20,651 nt of DNA from contig DATLMV010000248.1 of the NCBI GenBank assembly GCA_035537095.1, positions 1-20,651 on the forward strand, written 5' to 3'. The notes beneath the pieces were generated by a model that saw nothing but the letters and a program-made list of their open reading frames with translations, was not told the DNA's origin and did not search any database. Positions 8,547-15,043 of this stretch are shown one piece after another; position 1 is the stretch's first letter, and every line of letters starts with the position of its first letter. Made by a program: the position numbers and the translations under genes. Origin of the DNA: DASWNP01 sp035537095 (GTDB taxonomy: Bacteria; Acidobacteriota; Blastocatellia; Pyrinomonadales; Pyrinomonadaceae).

Positions 8547-8551
8547 GTGTT
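8530..8551. promoter_or_regulatory. Inverted repeat overlapping the -35 of the response-regulator promoter
   Basis: AACACT and AGTGTT form a 6-bp inverted repeat with a 10-base spacer, about two helical turns in total. It covers the predicted -35 and part of the spacer. The position suits a repressor or autoregulatory site. Half-sites this short can occur by chance. Confidence 0.3.
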
Positions 8552-8647
8552 AAGTTCGCGCCGCGCACGCCGCAGACGCGCGCGGGCACATGCGACGCGG
8601 GCGACCGGACAGAGCCGTCAACGGCGAGCCGGATTTTGAACGCAGCG

Positions 8648-8678
8648 AAAGCATTCCTACAGTTTCCAAAGCATTCCT
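8648..8678. repeat. Pair of 11-bp direct repeats, 20-bp period
   Basis: AAAGCATTCCT occurs at 8648-8658 and again at 8668-8678, separated by 9 bases. Two direct copies two helical turns apart can be bound on the same face of DNA, a layout used by OmpR/PhoB-type regulators. It is about 210-230 bases from both the response-regulator start and the DinB-like start. The binding protein is unknown. Confidence 0.6.
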
Positions 8679-8875
8679 CTCATCTGCCTTTCGTCGCACG
8701 CTCCGTCCGGGTCTCCGCGTCTCTTCAAAATCACGGGCGGGGTGTGATATTTACAGAGACGGCTTTTCTCAACAGGCATCCGGCGGCGGCGAACTTTGTC
8801 ACGCGAACGAGTTGTCTCCGCGCCCCGCGCCGATTGCTTGACACAAAACGAACTCGAACACGAAAGGCAGCAGCG

Positions 8876-9370
8876 ATGACGAAGGACGAACGAGAGCGAC
8901 TGATTGCACAATACGCGGCGGGCTACGAGGAGGTCAGCCGGAGCCTCGAAGGTTTGACGCGCGAACATCTGACCGCGCACCCCTTAGAGGGCAAGTGGAG
9001 TGCGTGCGAAATCGTGCATCATCTCGCCGACAGCGAGATGACCAGCGCGCTGCGTCTCCGGCGTCTGCTCGTCGAAGAGAACCCCGTCATTCAAGGCTAC
9101 GACCAAGACGACTACGCCGCGCGCCTGCGCTACAACGAGCGCGAGATCGAACCCGCCCTCGAAGCCCTCCGCAGCGCGCGCGCCACGACCGTCCAACTTC
9201 TCTCCGCCATGACCGAAGAAGACTGGGCGCGCGGCGGCACGCACACCGAGAGCGGCCTCTACACCACCGAAGACTGGCTCACAATCTACGCCGCCCACGC
9301 ACACAACCACGCCGCCCAAATCACACGCCTGCGCGAAGAGATGAAAAAGCAGGTGACGAGCGATGAGTGA
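8876..9370 (+). CDS. DinB/YfiT-like putative metal-dependent protein
   Basis: A 164-residue four-helix-bundle protein of the DinB superfamily, which includes YfiT-type metal-dependent hydrolases and bacillithiol or mycothiol S-transferases. Visible family marks are W41 and the HHLADSE segment (H48/H49) in the second helix, the central YDQDDYAARLRY stretch, and HAHNHAAQI near the C-terminus with H141 and H145. H49, H141 and H145 are the likely metal triad. The substrate cannot be told from sequence. The ATG at 8876 is preceded by a weak AAAGG. An upstream open extension to 8465 is not protein-like. The last five codons (VTSDE) and the stop lie inside a heptamer repeat array, so the C-terminal tail appears to be recently acquired or remodelled. 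Confidence 0.88.
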   Translation: MTKDERERLIAQYAAGYEEVSRSLEGLTREHLTAHPLEGKWSACEIVHHLADSEMTSALRLRRLLVEENPVIQGYDQDDYAARLRYNEREIEPALEALRSARATTVQLLSAMTEEDWARGGTHTESGLYTTEDWLTIYAAHAHNHAAQITRLREEMKKQVTSDE

Positions 9371-9477
9371 CGAGTGACAAGCAAGAAGTGATGGGTAGTG
9401 AGTAAAGCGTCTCAGTCAGCTTCAAATTTATTGCTCATTGATATCTTGTCACTTATCACTCGTCACTCTATTTACTC
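9353..9477. repeat. Heptamer array and imperfect palindrome spanning the dinB stop codon
   Basis: From 9353 the sequence runs in 7-base units (GTGACGA, GCGATGA, GTGACGA, GTGACAA, GCAAGAA, GTGATGG and so on) to about 9408. An inverted counterpart lies at 9445-9477. The segment 9365-9381 pairs with 9445-9468, except that the right arm holds one extra 7-base unit (GTGATAA). This is what gain or loss of a whole unit would produce. The array starts within the DinB-like coding region and ends just before the predicted purC promoter. Confidence 0.75.
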
Positions 9478-9480
9478 CGC

Positions 9481-9510
9481 TTGACAAAAATCCGGGCGCG
9501 CGAGCACAAT
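9481..9510 (+). promoter_or_regulatory. Possible sigma70-type promoter of purC
   Basis: A consensus -35 TTGACA (9481-9486) is followed after 18 bases by CACAAT (9505-9510), 4 of 6 to the -10 consensus. The predicted start near 9517 gives a leader of about 60 bases to the purC ATG. The -10 is weak, so confidence is limited. Confidence 0.4.
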
Positions 9511-9578
9511 CGCGGCTCGCCTCCGGCGCTTCCGTAATCTTCGCAGTCTCGATAGATGCTTCCGCCGCACAGACCGAC

Positions 9579-10490
9579 ATGAACGCTCCCCGCCTTCTCG
9601 GCCAGACATCTTTGCCCGCGCTCAAACTGCTGCGACGCGGAAAGGTGCGCGACGTGTACGAGGTTGACGAGGGACGCCTCCTCGTCGTCGCCACCGACCG
9701 CATCTCCGCCTTCGATTGCATCCTGCCGACACAGATTGCGCGCAAGGGCGAAGTCCTCAACGCGCTCTCGCGTTTCTGGTTCGAGCATCTCGCACACATC
9801 ACGCCGCATCACCTGCTGACGACCGATGTAGACGAGATGCCCGACGAGCTTCGTCAATACGCGCGGGAGTTGCGCGGTCGTTCGATGCTCGTCCGGCGGA
9901 CGGAGGTCTTCCCTGTCGAGTGCGTCGTGCGCGGCTACCTCGCGGGCTCCGGCTGGAAAGATTATCAACAGACGGGCGAAATCTGCGGGCATCGTCTGCC
10001 CGCAGGGCTGCTCGAATCGAGCCAATTGCCGCAACCCATCTTTACTCCCGCCACCAAAGCCGAACACGGCCACGACGAAAATATTGACGCCGCGCGGATG
10101 TCTGAAATCGTCGGCGCGGATGTCACGGGTCAACTGCGCGACATCTCGCTCGCGCTCTACGCAGAGGCCGAAGCCCTCGCACGCGCGCGCGGCATTATCA
10201 TCGCCGACACGAAGTTTGAGTTCGGGCGCGACGCCGACGGGCGGATTATTTTGATTGACGAGGCGTTGACCCCCGACTCGTCGCGCTTCTGGCCCGCCGA
10301 CAAATACGAGCCGGGACGCCCTCAGGCATCTTTCGATAAACAGTTCGTCCGCGACTATCTGGAAACCCTCGCGTGGGATAAGCAGCCGCCCGCGCCATCG
10401 CTTCCGCCCGAAGTCGCCGCCGCCACCAGCGCGCGTTATCTTGACGCTTATCGTCTGCTCACGGGGGAAAGTCTGGCGTCCGTAGTTTGA
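9579..10490 (+). CDS. purC: Phosphoribosylaminoimidazole-succinocarboxamide synthase (SAICAR synthetase)
   Basis: This cytoplasmic enzyme of de novo purine synthesis joins CAIR and aspartate with ATP to give SAICAR. The 303-residue product is of the longer, yeast-ADE1-like size class rather than the 240-residue type. Recognisable elements in order are the nucleotide-binding LLRRGKVRDVYEV (18-29), VATDRISAFDCILP (37-50), the signature FPVECVVRGYLAGSGWKDY (111-129), IIADTKFEFG (207-216) and the active-site LIDEALTPDSSRFW (225-238). The ATG at 9579 matches the usual family start (a short lead, then LPALKLLRRGKVRDVY). No Shine-Dalgarno is visible. The gene is alone rather than in a pur cluster within this window. 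Confidence 0.97.
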   Translation: MNAPRLLGQTSLPALKLLRRGKVRDVYEVDEGRLLVVATDRISAFDCILPTQIARKGEVLNALSRFWFEHLAHITPHHLLTTDVDEMPDELRQYARELRGRSMLVRRTEVFPVECVVRGYLAGSGWKDYQQTGEICGHRLPAGLLESSQLPQPIFTPATKAEHGHDENIDAARMSEIVGADVTGQLRDISLALYAEAEALARARGIIIADTKFEFGRDADGRIILIDEALTPDSSRFWPADKYEPGRPQASFDKQFVRDYLETLAWDKQPPAPSLPPEVAAATSARYLDAYRLLTGESLASVV

Positions 10491-10565
10491 AGTCCGGGGT
10501 CGAGAGACGAACGCTTGCGCGCCCTCAGTTCTCATTGATTCCGGCTTGCGGACTTTCGGACTCAA
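10486..10565. repeat. Degenerate inverted repeat between purC and the CvpA-family gene
   Basis: TTGAAGTCCG (10487-10496), overlapping the purC stop, is matched by the reverse complement of CGGACTCAA (10557-10565) with one bulged base. A second AAAGTCCG copy lies on the complement at 10549-10556. The span is 80 bases, the same as the clear heptamer palindromes in this window, but the arms agree poorly beyond the ends. It may be a decayed member of the same family. Confidence 0.35.
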
Positions 10566-10580
10566 CAGACTTTTACGAAG

Positions 10581-11093
10581 ATGACTGTCTTTGATCTTTT
10601 CGTCGTCGCCGTCGTCGGGGCGTCTTTGATGGCGGGCGCGCTGCGGGGCTTCGTGCGCGCTCTGCTGACGGGCGCGGCCCTTCTACTCGGTCTCATCCTC
10701 GCCGCGCGCGGTTACGAAACGGCGGGCATGCTCCTGAGCGGCGTCGGGCTAGTGGAAACGACTGCGGCGGCACACGCGGGCGGCTTTCTGCTCATCGTCG
10801 GCGTCGTGCTCGTCGTCGGCTTTGTCGCCGGAACGCTGTTCAGAGGCGGCTTGCGGCGCGCGCGTCTCGAATGGTTCGACCGCGCTCTCGGCGCAGCCTT
10901 CGGACTGGTGCGCGGAATCGCTGTCTGCTCGGTTGTCTATCTTGCGTTGACGGCTTTTCCCGTCCGGCTCAGTTCCGTCGCCGATGCGCGCACCGCGCCC
11001 CTGCTCAACGCGGGCGCGCGTGTGCTCGCCGCCTGCACTTCAGCGGACGTGCGCGCGCGTTTCGTCGCCGGTTATCAACGCCTGACCAACTGA
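10581..11093 (+). CDS. CvpA family membrane protein
   Basis: A 170-residue integral membrane protein with four hydrophobic helices (about 5-22, 27-45, 63-85 and 104-123). It opens with the family's typical pattern, FDLFVVAVVGASLMAGALRGFVRALL, in which a short helix is followed by a Gly-Arg-Gly-like turn. The loop LEWFDRALGAAFGLVRGIAV (about 96-115) matches the conserved CvpA 'D..lG..fG..rG' core. CvpA was named for colicin V production but is widespread and is linked to envelope or bile stress tolerance; its molecular role is unsettled. The ATG has only weak upstream purines. An imperfect 24-bp duplication covers the stop codon. Confidence 0.88.
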   Translation: MTVFDLFVVAVVGASLMAGALRGFVRALLTGAALLLGLILAARGYETAGMLLSGVGLVETTAAAHAGGFLLIVGVVLVVGFVAGTLFRGGLRRARLEWFDRALGAAFGLVRGIAVCSVVYLALTAFPVRLSSVADARTAPLLNAGARVLAACTSADVRARFVAGYQRLTN

Positions 11094-11120
11094 AGCTATC
11101 AACGGATGACCGACTAAAGT
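11073..11120. repeat. Imperfect 24-bp tandem duplication over the CvpA-family stop codon
   Basis: Bases 11073-11096 and 11097-11120 match at 19 of 24 positions, and both start TATCAACG. The first copy contains the TGA stop (11091-11093). The second copy carries TAA at the equivalent place, so the gene has a reserve in-frame stop 24 bases downstream. Confidence 0.75.
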
Positions 11121-11183
11121 TGTGCCGATTCCGCGAAATTAATTGAGCATTGAACATTTATACGAGACTTGCCGGAGTCACCT

Positions 11184-11432
11184 ATGCAAATACGCGCCCG
11201 CCTTGAAGCCTTGATCGAAGAGATGCTCGACGGCCAGATCATGCTCGACGAAGCACTCGCCGAGTTTGAAAAGCTCTACATCCAAAAAGCCCTCTCGCGC
11301 CAGAAAGACCACCTCTCACGCACCGCCACCGCCCTCGGCATCCACCGCAACACGCTCGCCAAACGCGTCGCCGCCTACCGCACACAGGAACGCGCCGCCA
11401 AAACTCCCGCACGCAAAAGCCGCAAACGATAA
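11184..11432 (+). CDS. Small Fis-type helix-turn-helix protein
   Basis: An 82-residue protein. Residues 32-62 carry the Fis/NtrC C-terminal helix-turn-helix (HTH_8) pattern: LYIQKALSRQKDHLSRTATALGIHRNTLAKRV. The N-terminal half is helical and acidic (LEALIEEMLDGQIMLDEALAEFEK) and may dimerise. The tail is strongly basic (RAAKTPARKSRKR). The start is ATG 11184, with GGAG six bases upstream; a TTG five codons earlier (11169) is less likely. It lacks the AAA+ and receiver domains of NtrC-type activators, so it is a stand-alone DNA-binding protein, possibly nucleoid-associated like Fis or a local regulator. It ends 26 bases before the groESL promoter. Confidence 0.85.
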   Translation: MQIRARLEALIEEMLDGQIMLDEALAEFEKLYIQKALSRQKDHLSRTATALGIHRNTLAKRVAAYRTQERAAKTPARKSRKR

Positions 11433-11457
11433 ATCCGTCGTCACAAATAACCCCCAG

Positions 11458-11486
11458 TTGACAATGAAGGTCGAAATGCTATATTT
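11458..11486 (+). promoter_or_regulatory. groESL promoter (sigma70-type)
   Basis: A consensus -35 TTGACA (11458-11463) is followed after 16 bases by TATATT (11480-11485, 5 of 6 to consensus). The CIRCE operator begins immediately downstream, so a bound repressor would cover the transcription start. The leader to groES is about 175 bases. Confidence 0.8.
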
Positions 11487-11513
11487 TTAGCACTCGTTCC
11501 GCAAGAGTGCTAG
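11487..11513. promoter_or_regulatory. CIRCE operator (HrcA binding site)
   Basis: TTAGCACTC, 9 bases, GAGTGCTAG: this matches the CIRCE consensus TTAGCACTC-N9-GAGTGCTAA in all but the last base, with the exact spacing. CIRCE is the operator of the heat-shock repressor HrcA, whose activity depends on GroEL. The hrcA gene is not in this window. Confidence 0.95.
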
Positions 11514-11578
11514 AAAATTGATGCGCTGTTCGAAGCGTTAAGTTTCGTGCGTCTCGACGGCAATCAGACCCGGCGGGC

Positions 11579-11587
11579 GAGTGCTAA
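11579..11587 (+). promoter_or_regulatory. Isolated CIRCE half-site in the groES leader
   Basis: GAGTGCTAA is the exact right half of CIRCE. At the correct 9-base spacing, the left half (11561-11569) matches at only 4 of 9 positions. It is either a decayed second operator or a chance match, 66 bases downstream of the intact one. Confidence 0.4.
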
Positions 11588-11666
11588 AAAAGAGTTTTCC
11601 TATGCAGTAATCATTCGCAGTTCATCTCACCGGAAAAATTCAGGTGACATTCGGAAAGGAGAGTTT

Positions 11667-12002
11667 ATGGCTACCAACATCAGACCGTTGCATGATCGCG
11701 TGATTGTGCGTCGTATCGAAGAGGGCGAACAGGTGCGCGGCGGCATCATCATCCCGGACACGGCCAAAGAGAAACCGCAGGAGGGCGAAGTGATCGCCGT
11801 CGGCGAAGGCAAGCGCCGGGAAGACGGCGAGCGTCAGACTTTGGACGTGCAGGTCGGCGACCGCGTGCTGTTCGGCAAGTACAGCGGCAACGAGATCAAG
11901 CTCGACGGCGAAGAGTTTTTGATTATGCGCGAGGACGATATTCTCGGCGTCATCGAACGCGCGGGCGCGGCCTCCGGTCAGGGTAAAAAAGGCGGCAAGT
12001 AG
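11667..12002 (+). CDS. groES: GroES co-chaperonin
   Basis: The 10-kDa chaperonin that caps the GroEL ring, forming the closed folding chamber in the cytoplasm. The protein is 111 residues against the usual 95-100. It begins MATNIRPLHDRVIVRRIEE, has the GroEL-binding mobile loop with GGIIIPDTAKEKP (25-37), and VGDRVLFGKYSG (63-74) and EEFLIMREDDILGVIE (82-97) typical of the family. The extra residues are a Gly/Lys/Ala tail (about 98-111, ending GQGKKGGK). A strong Shine-Dalgarno (AAAGGAGAG, 11655-11663) selects the ATG at 11667 over the longer open frame. It is first in the CIRCE-controlled operon. Confidence 0.98.
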   Translation: MATNIRPLHDRVIVRRIEEGEQVRGGIIIPDTAKEKPQEGEVIAVGEGKRREDGERQTLDVQVGDRVLFGKYSGNEIKLDGEEFLIMREDDILGVIERAGAASGQGKKGGK

Positions 12003-12078
12003 TTTCTGAAATAAAGAACTGCTGCCGCTTTGTTGATTGATACTTACACAAAAGATTTGCAACGAGGAGACGAGTGAT

Positions 12079-13725
12079 ATGGCGAAACAAGTAGTTCATG
12101 GCGAGGAGTCGCGCGCGGCGATTTTGCGCGGCGTCAACCAGCTTGCCGATGCGGTCAAGATTACGCTCGGCCCGAAGGGTCGCAACGTCGTGCTCGACAA
12201 GAAGTTCGGCAGCCCGACGATTACCAAAGACGGCGTCACGGTGGCGAAAGAGATCGAGTTGAAAGACTCTCTCGAAAACATGGGCGCGCAGATGGTCAGA
12301 GAAGTCGCCTCGAAGACTTCCGACATCGCGGGCGACGGCACGACGACCGCGACCGTGCTCGCGCAGGCTATCTTCCGCGAGGGCGTCAAGACGGTTGCGG
12401 CGGGCGCGAACCCGATGGCCCTCAAGCGCGGCATTGACAAGGCCGTGCTGCACGCAACGAAAGAGATTGAACGCCTCTCGAAGCCGGTCAAGGGCGACAT
12501 GATCGCTCAGGTCGGCACGATTTCGGCGAACGGCGACAGCACCATCGGCGAACTGATTGCCGAGGCGATGAACAAGGTCGGCAAAGACGGCGTCATCACG
12601 GTCGAAGAGTCCAAGACGATGTTGACGGAGTTGGACGTGGTCGAGGGTATGCAGTTCGACAGGGGCTATCTGTCGCCCTACTTCGTCACCGACCCCGAGC
12701 GGATGGAAGCCGCGCTCGACAATCCCCTGATTCTCATCAACGAGAAGAAGATTAGCTCGATGAAAGACCTTCTGCCCCTCTTAGAGCAGATTGCCAAGAT
12801 GGGCAAGCCGCTCCTGATTATCGCGGAGGATGTCGAAGGCGAGGCGCTGGCGACGCTGGTCGTCAACAAACTGCGCGGCACTCTGAACGTCGCGGCGGTG
12901 AAGGCTCCGGGCTTCGGCGACCGTCGCAAGGCGATGCTCGAAGACATCGCAATCCTGACGGGCGGACGCGTCATCAGCGAAGACCTCGGCATCAAGCTTG
13001 AGAACGTCAAGATTGAAGACTTGGGCCGCGCCAAGAAGGTGACGATTGACAAGGACAACACGACGCTCGTCGAAGGCGGCGGCAAGGGTTCGGACATAGA
13101 CGGTCGCGTCAAGACCCTCCGCGCGCAGATTGAGGACACCACTTCGGACTACGACCGTGAGAAGTTGCAGGAGCGTCTGGCGAAGTTGGTCGGCGGCGTG
13201 GCGGTGATTCGCGTCGGCGCGGCCACCGAGACGGAACTCAAGGAGAAGAAGGCACGCGTCGAGGATGCGATGCACGCGACGCGCGCGGCGGTCGAGGAAG
13301 GAATCGTTCCGGGCGGCGGCGTGGCGCTGGTGCGCGCGGCGAAGTCTCTTGAGAAATTCCGCGCCAACCAAGAGGGCGAAGGCGATCAGGACGAGCAGAT
13401 CGGCGTCACCATCGTCAAGCGCGCTCTCGAAGAGCCTCTGCGCCAGATCGTGCAGAACGCGGGCAAAGAGGGCGCGGTCGTCGTCGAGCGCGTGCGCTCC
13501 GAGAAGAACGACAACTTCGGCTTCAACGCGGCGACCGAGGAGTACGAAGACCTCGTCAAAGCTGGCGTCATTGACCCCGCCAAAGTGACGCGCTCCGCGC
13601 TGCAAAACGCGGCCTCCATCGCGGGCTTGATGCTCACGACCGAGGCTCTCGTGTCGGAACTTCCCGAAGACGACAAGGGCGCTCCGGCGATGCCGGGCGG
13701 CGGTGGCGGCGGCATGGGCTTCTAA
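12079..13725 (+). CDS. groEL: GroEL chaperonin
   Basis: The 60-kDa ATP-dependent chaperonin, 548 residues, full length. Key elements are the nucleotide-binding TLGPKGRNVVLD (29-40), TITKDGVTVAKEIEL with D51, GDGTTTATVLAQ (85-96), the apical-domain run through EKKISSMKDLLPLLEQ, VKAPGFGDRRKAMLEDIAILTGG, and VPGGGVALVRA near the C-terminal equatorial domain. The end PAMPGGGGGGMGF is the canonical Gly-Gly-Met tail. GAGGAGA (12064-12070) lies eight bases before the ATG at 12079. It follows groES by 76 bases with no terminator between them and is closed by the strong terminator at 13756-13798. Confidence 0.99.
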   Translation: MAKQVVHGEESRAAILRGVNQLADAVKITLGPKGRNVVLDKKFGSPTITKDGVTVAKEIELKDSLENMGAQMVREVASKTSDIAGDGTTTATVLAQAIFREGVKTVAAGANPMALKRGIDKAVLHATKEIERLSKPVKGDMIAQVGTISANGDSTIGELIAEAMNKVGKDGVITVEESKTMLTELDVVEGMQFDRGYLSPYFVTDPERMEAALDNPLILINEKKISSMKDLLPLLEQIAKMGKPLLIIAEDVEGEALATLVVNKLRGTLNVAAVKAPGFGDRRKAMLEDIAILTGGRVISEDLGIKLENVKIEDLGRAKKVTIDKDNTTLVEGGGKGSDIDGRVKTLRAQIEDTTSDYDREKLQERLAKLVGGVAVIRVGAATETELKEKKARVEDAMHATRAAVEEGIVPGGGVALVRAAKSLEKFRANQEGEGDQDEQIGVTIVKRALEEPLRQIVQNAGKEGAVVVERVRSEKNDNFGFNAATEEYEDLVKAGVIDPAKVTRSALQNAASIAGLMLTTEALVSELPEDDKGAPAMPGGGGGGMGF

Positions 13726-13755
13726 GAAGCGACGTACCGTTCAGCCTTGAGTTAG

Positions 13756-13798
13756 AAAAGCGGCTTCACTCTTTCAAAAGAGTGAAGCCGCTTTTTTT
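13756..13798 (+). terminator. Intrinsic terminator of groESL
   Basis: A perfect 18-bp stem (13756-13773 with 13778-13795) around a TCAA tetraloop, preceded by an A run and ending in seven T residues. It lies about 30 bases after the groEL stop codon. The A and T flanks would also work in the opposite direction for the convergent gene ending at 13900. Confidence 0.95.
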
Positions 13799-13899
13799 AT
13801 GTCCTCGAAATCAACCACCGTGCGGACGCTTGCCGACCGGACAAAATCTTATCGTCGCCGCTTCTTCGCCGTCTCTTCCGCGTTCGCGCATTCGTCCCT

Positions 13900-14781
13900 T
13901 TACTCGGCGACGAGGTTGAAGGCTTTGTCGTCAACCGGCTCGAAGCTGAAGGTTGAGAGTTTGAAGACCCACTCCTGCGTCACGCCGTTGTTCTGGCCGT
14001 AAGCTGAGTATTGAATCTTGTATGTGTGCGGGAGCAGCAGGTTGGCTTCCGTGCGGAAGTCGGAGAAGTCTTCAATCATCTTGATGTTCGTCTCACGCTG
14101 GCGCGCCGAACTGTCTATGCCGCCCATCGGCGCGGGCACGGACTTGTCATACTGAGTGCGGACGTGTCGAAAGTTTTCGGCGTCGAAGAAGAGTGTGATT
14201 TTAAACTCCGAGCCTTTGCGCGGGATATAACGGAATTTATAGACATCGCGCCCGTCAATCTTATCCGTCCCGGCGGATTCGAGCTTCGGACTTCGTTCGC
14301 CGTTGTTCGCCAGCGGCCAAGCAGCCGACAGCGTGCCGCCGATGATGCCTTCGCGGAAAAGCTCGCTGTTGCGCATCAACACTTCGCCGAGCAGCGAGCG
14401 CACGCCGGGGCGGATGTCTCTGACTTTGAGGTCTTTGCCGTTGAAGCCCATGATGTCGTGCGGGTAGTCGGGCGCGCCGAAGGCCATGCTCAAAAGGCTC
14501 TTTTGCCCTTCGGAGGCGAGCACCGCGTTGCCGGTCGCCGTGCCGCTCCCGCCCAGACGAAACGTGAACTGTGCGACGCCCGTGATGATGCGGGAACGCG
14601 CGGCGGCGCGTGCTTCAGCCGAACCGATTGAGTTGAGATGCTTCGTCAAAAGGTCTTCGGCGTTGACCTTTTCCGCCGCCGACGTGCGGGTCGTCAAAGT
14701 CGCGGCGGCGAGTGCGACGGCGAATGTGAAGATGGCTGCGAGGGAGAGCAAGCGGCGCGCTCCGGCTCTTCGATTCTTCAT
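13900..14781 (-). CDS. Secreted protein resembling LolA/LolB-type lipoprotein-binding folds
   Basis: A 293-residue exported protein. The signal peptide (twin positive start MKNRRAGARR, hydrophobic 11-28, cleavage near SAA at about 36) is followed by EDLLTKHLNSIGS, which resembles the 'l..~h..alGG' start of acidobacterial outer-membrane lipoprotein-sorting-like proteins. Alternating beta strands follow throughout, for example DGRDVYKFRYIPRKGSEFKITLFFDAENFRHVRTQY (about 175-210), as in LolA-like half-barrels. No lipobox Cys is present. The ATG at 14781 has a good Shine-Dalgarno (AGGAGAA, 14787-14793). A role in lipid or lipoprotein handling in the periplasm is only suggested by fold pattern; the exact family is not certain. 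Confidence 0.75.
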   Translation of the reverse strand: MKNRRAGARRLLSLAAIFTFAVALAAATLTTRTSAAEKVNAEDLLTKHLNSIGSAEARAAARSRIITGVAQFTFRLGGSGTATGNAVLASEGQKSLLSMAFGAPDYPHDIMGFNGKDLKVRDIRPGVRSLLGEVLMRNSELFREGIIGGTLSAAWPLANNGERSPKLESAGTDKIDGRDVYKFRYIPRKGSEFKITLFFDAENFRHVRTQYDKSVPAPMGGIDSSARQRETNIKMIEDFSDFRTEANLLLPHTYKIQYSAYGQNNGVTQEWVFKLSTFSFEPVDDKAFNLVAE

Positions 14782-15043
14782 TGCAATTCTCCTTTGGGGG
14801 CTTTCAATCAGAGGCCGCGAGGGTTCGGTTCATCGAATGAAGTTCGCGGCGGCCTGCATCGAACCGCATCACAGAGATTATTACGCTGACGCCCCCGACA
14901 GGTTCCAACATTCGTCTGCTGCTTTAGATGAATGAACCGTGCAAAAAATTGGACGTTGAAGTTGAGCGACGAAGGAGAGACGGGTTGATGTGGAGATGTA
15001 TAAAACGGAGAGCTATCAAGCGGCGGATTGATTTTGCCCGCGA
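14782..15043. other. Intergenic region upstream of the secreted LolA-like gene
   Basis: 262 bases between two minus-strand genes. The Shine-Dalgarno of the LolA-like gene sits at its left end. I see no convincing promoter, terminator, repeat or small gene in the remainder. Confidence 0.5.

Larger units (their letters stand above)
8441..8875. other. Divergent intergenic region between the response regulator and the DinB-like gene
   Basis: 435 bases without a credible gene. An open plus-strand frame running through it has no start signal or protein-like composition. It holds a likely promoter for the response regulator (8517-8546), an inverted repeat over that promoter (8530-8551), a short GC hairpin near the predicted transcript start (TGCCGG, 5-base loop, CCGGCA; 8494-8510), and a pair of 11-base direct repeats (8648-8678). 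Confidence 0.7.

Noticed and set aside
8838..8866. TTGACA at 8838-8843 as a promoter for the DinB-like gene
   Set aside because: The bases at the expected -10 distance (CGAAAG) do not resemble TATAAT, and the implied start would fall almost on the ATG.
8465..8875. N-terminal extension of the DinB-like gene from 8465
   Set aside because: The extension is not protein-like and crosses the response-regulator promoter; DinB homologues start near the ATG at 8876.
12781..13605. A 274-codon open frame on the minus strand over groEL
   Set aside because: A mirror frame of the highly conserved groEL, with no start context or recognisable domain.
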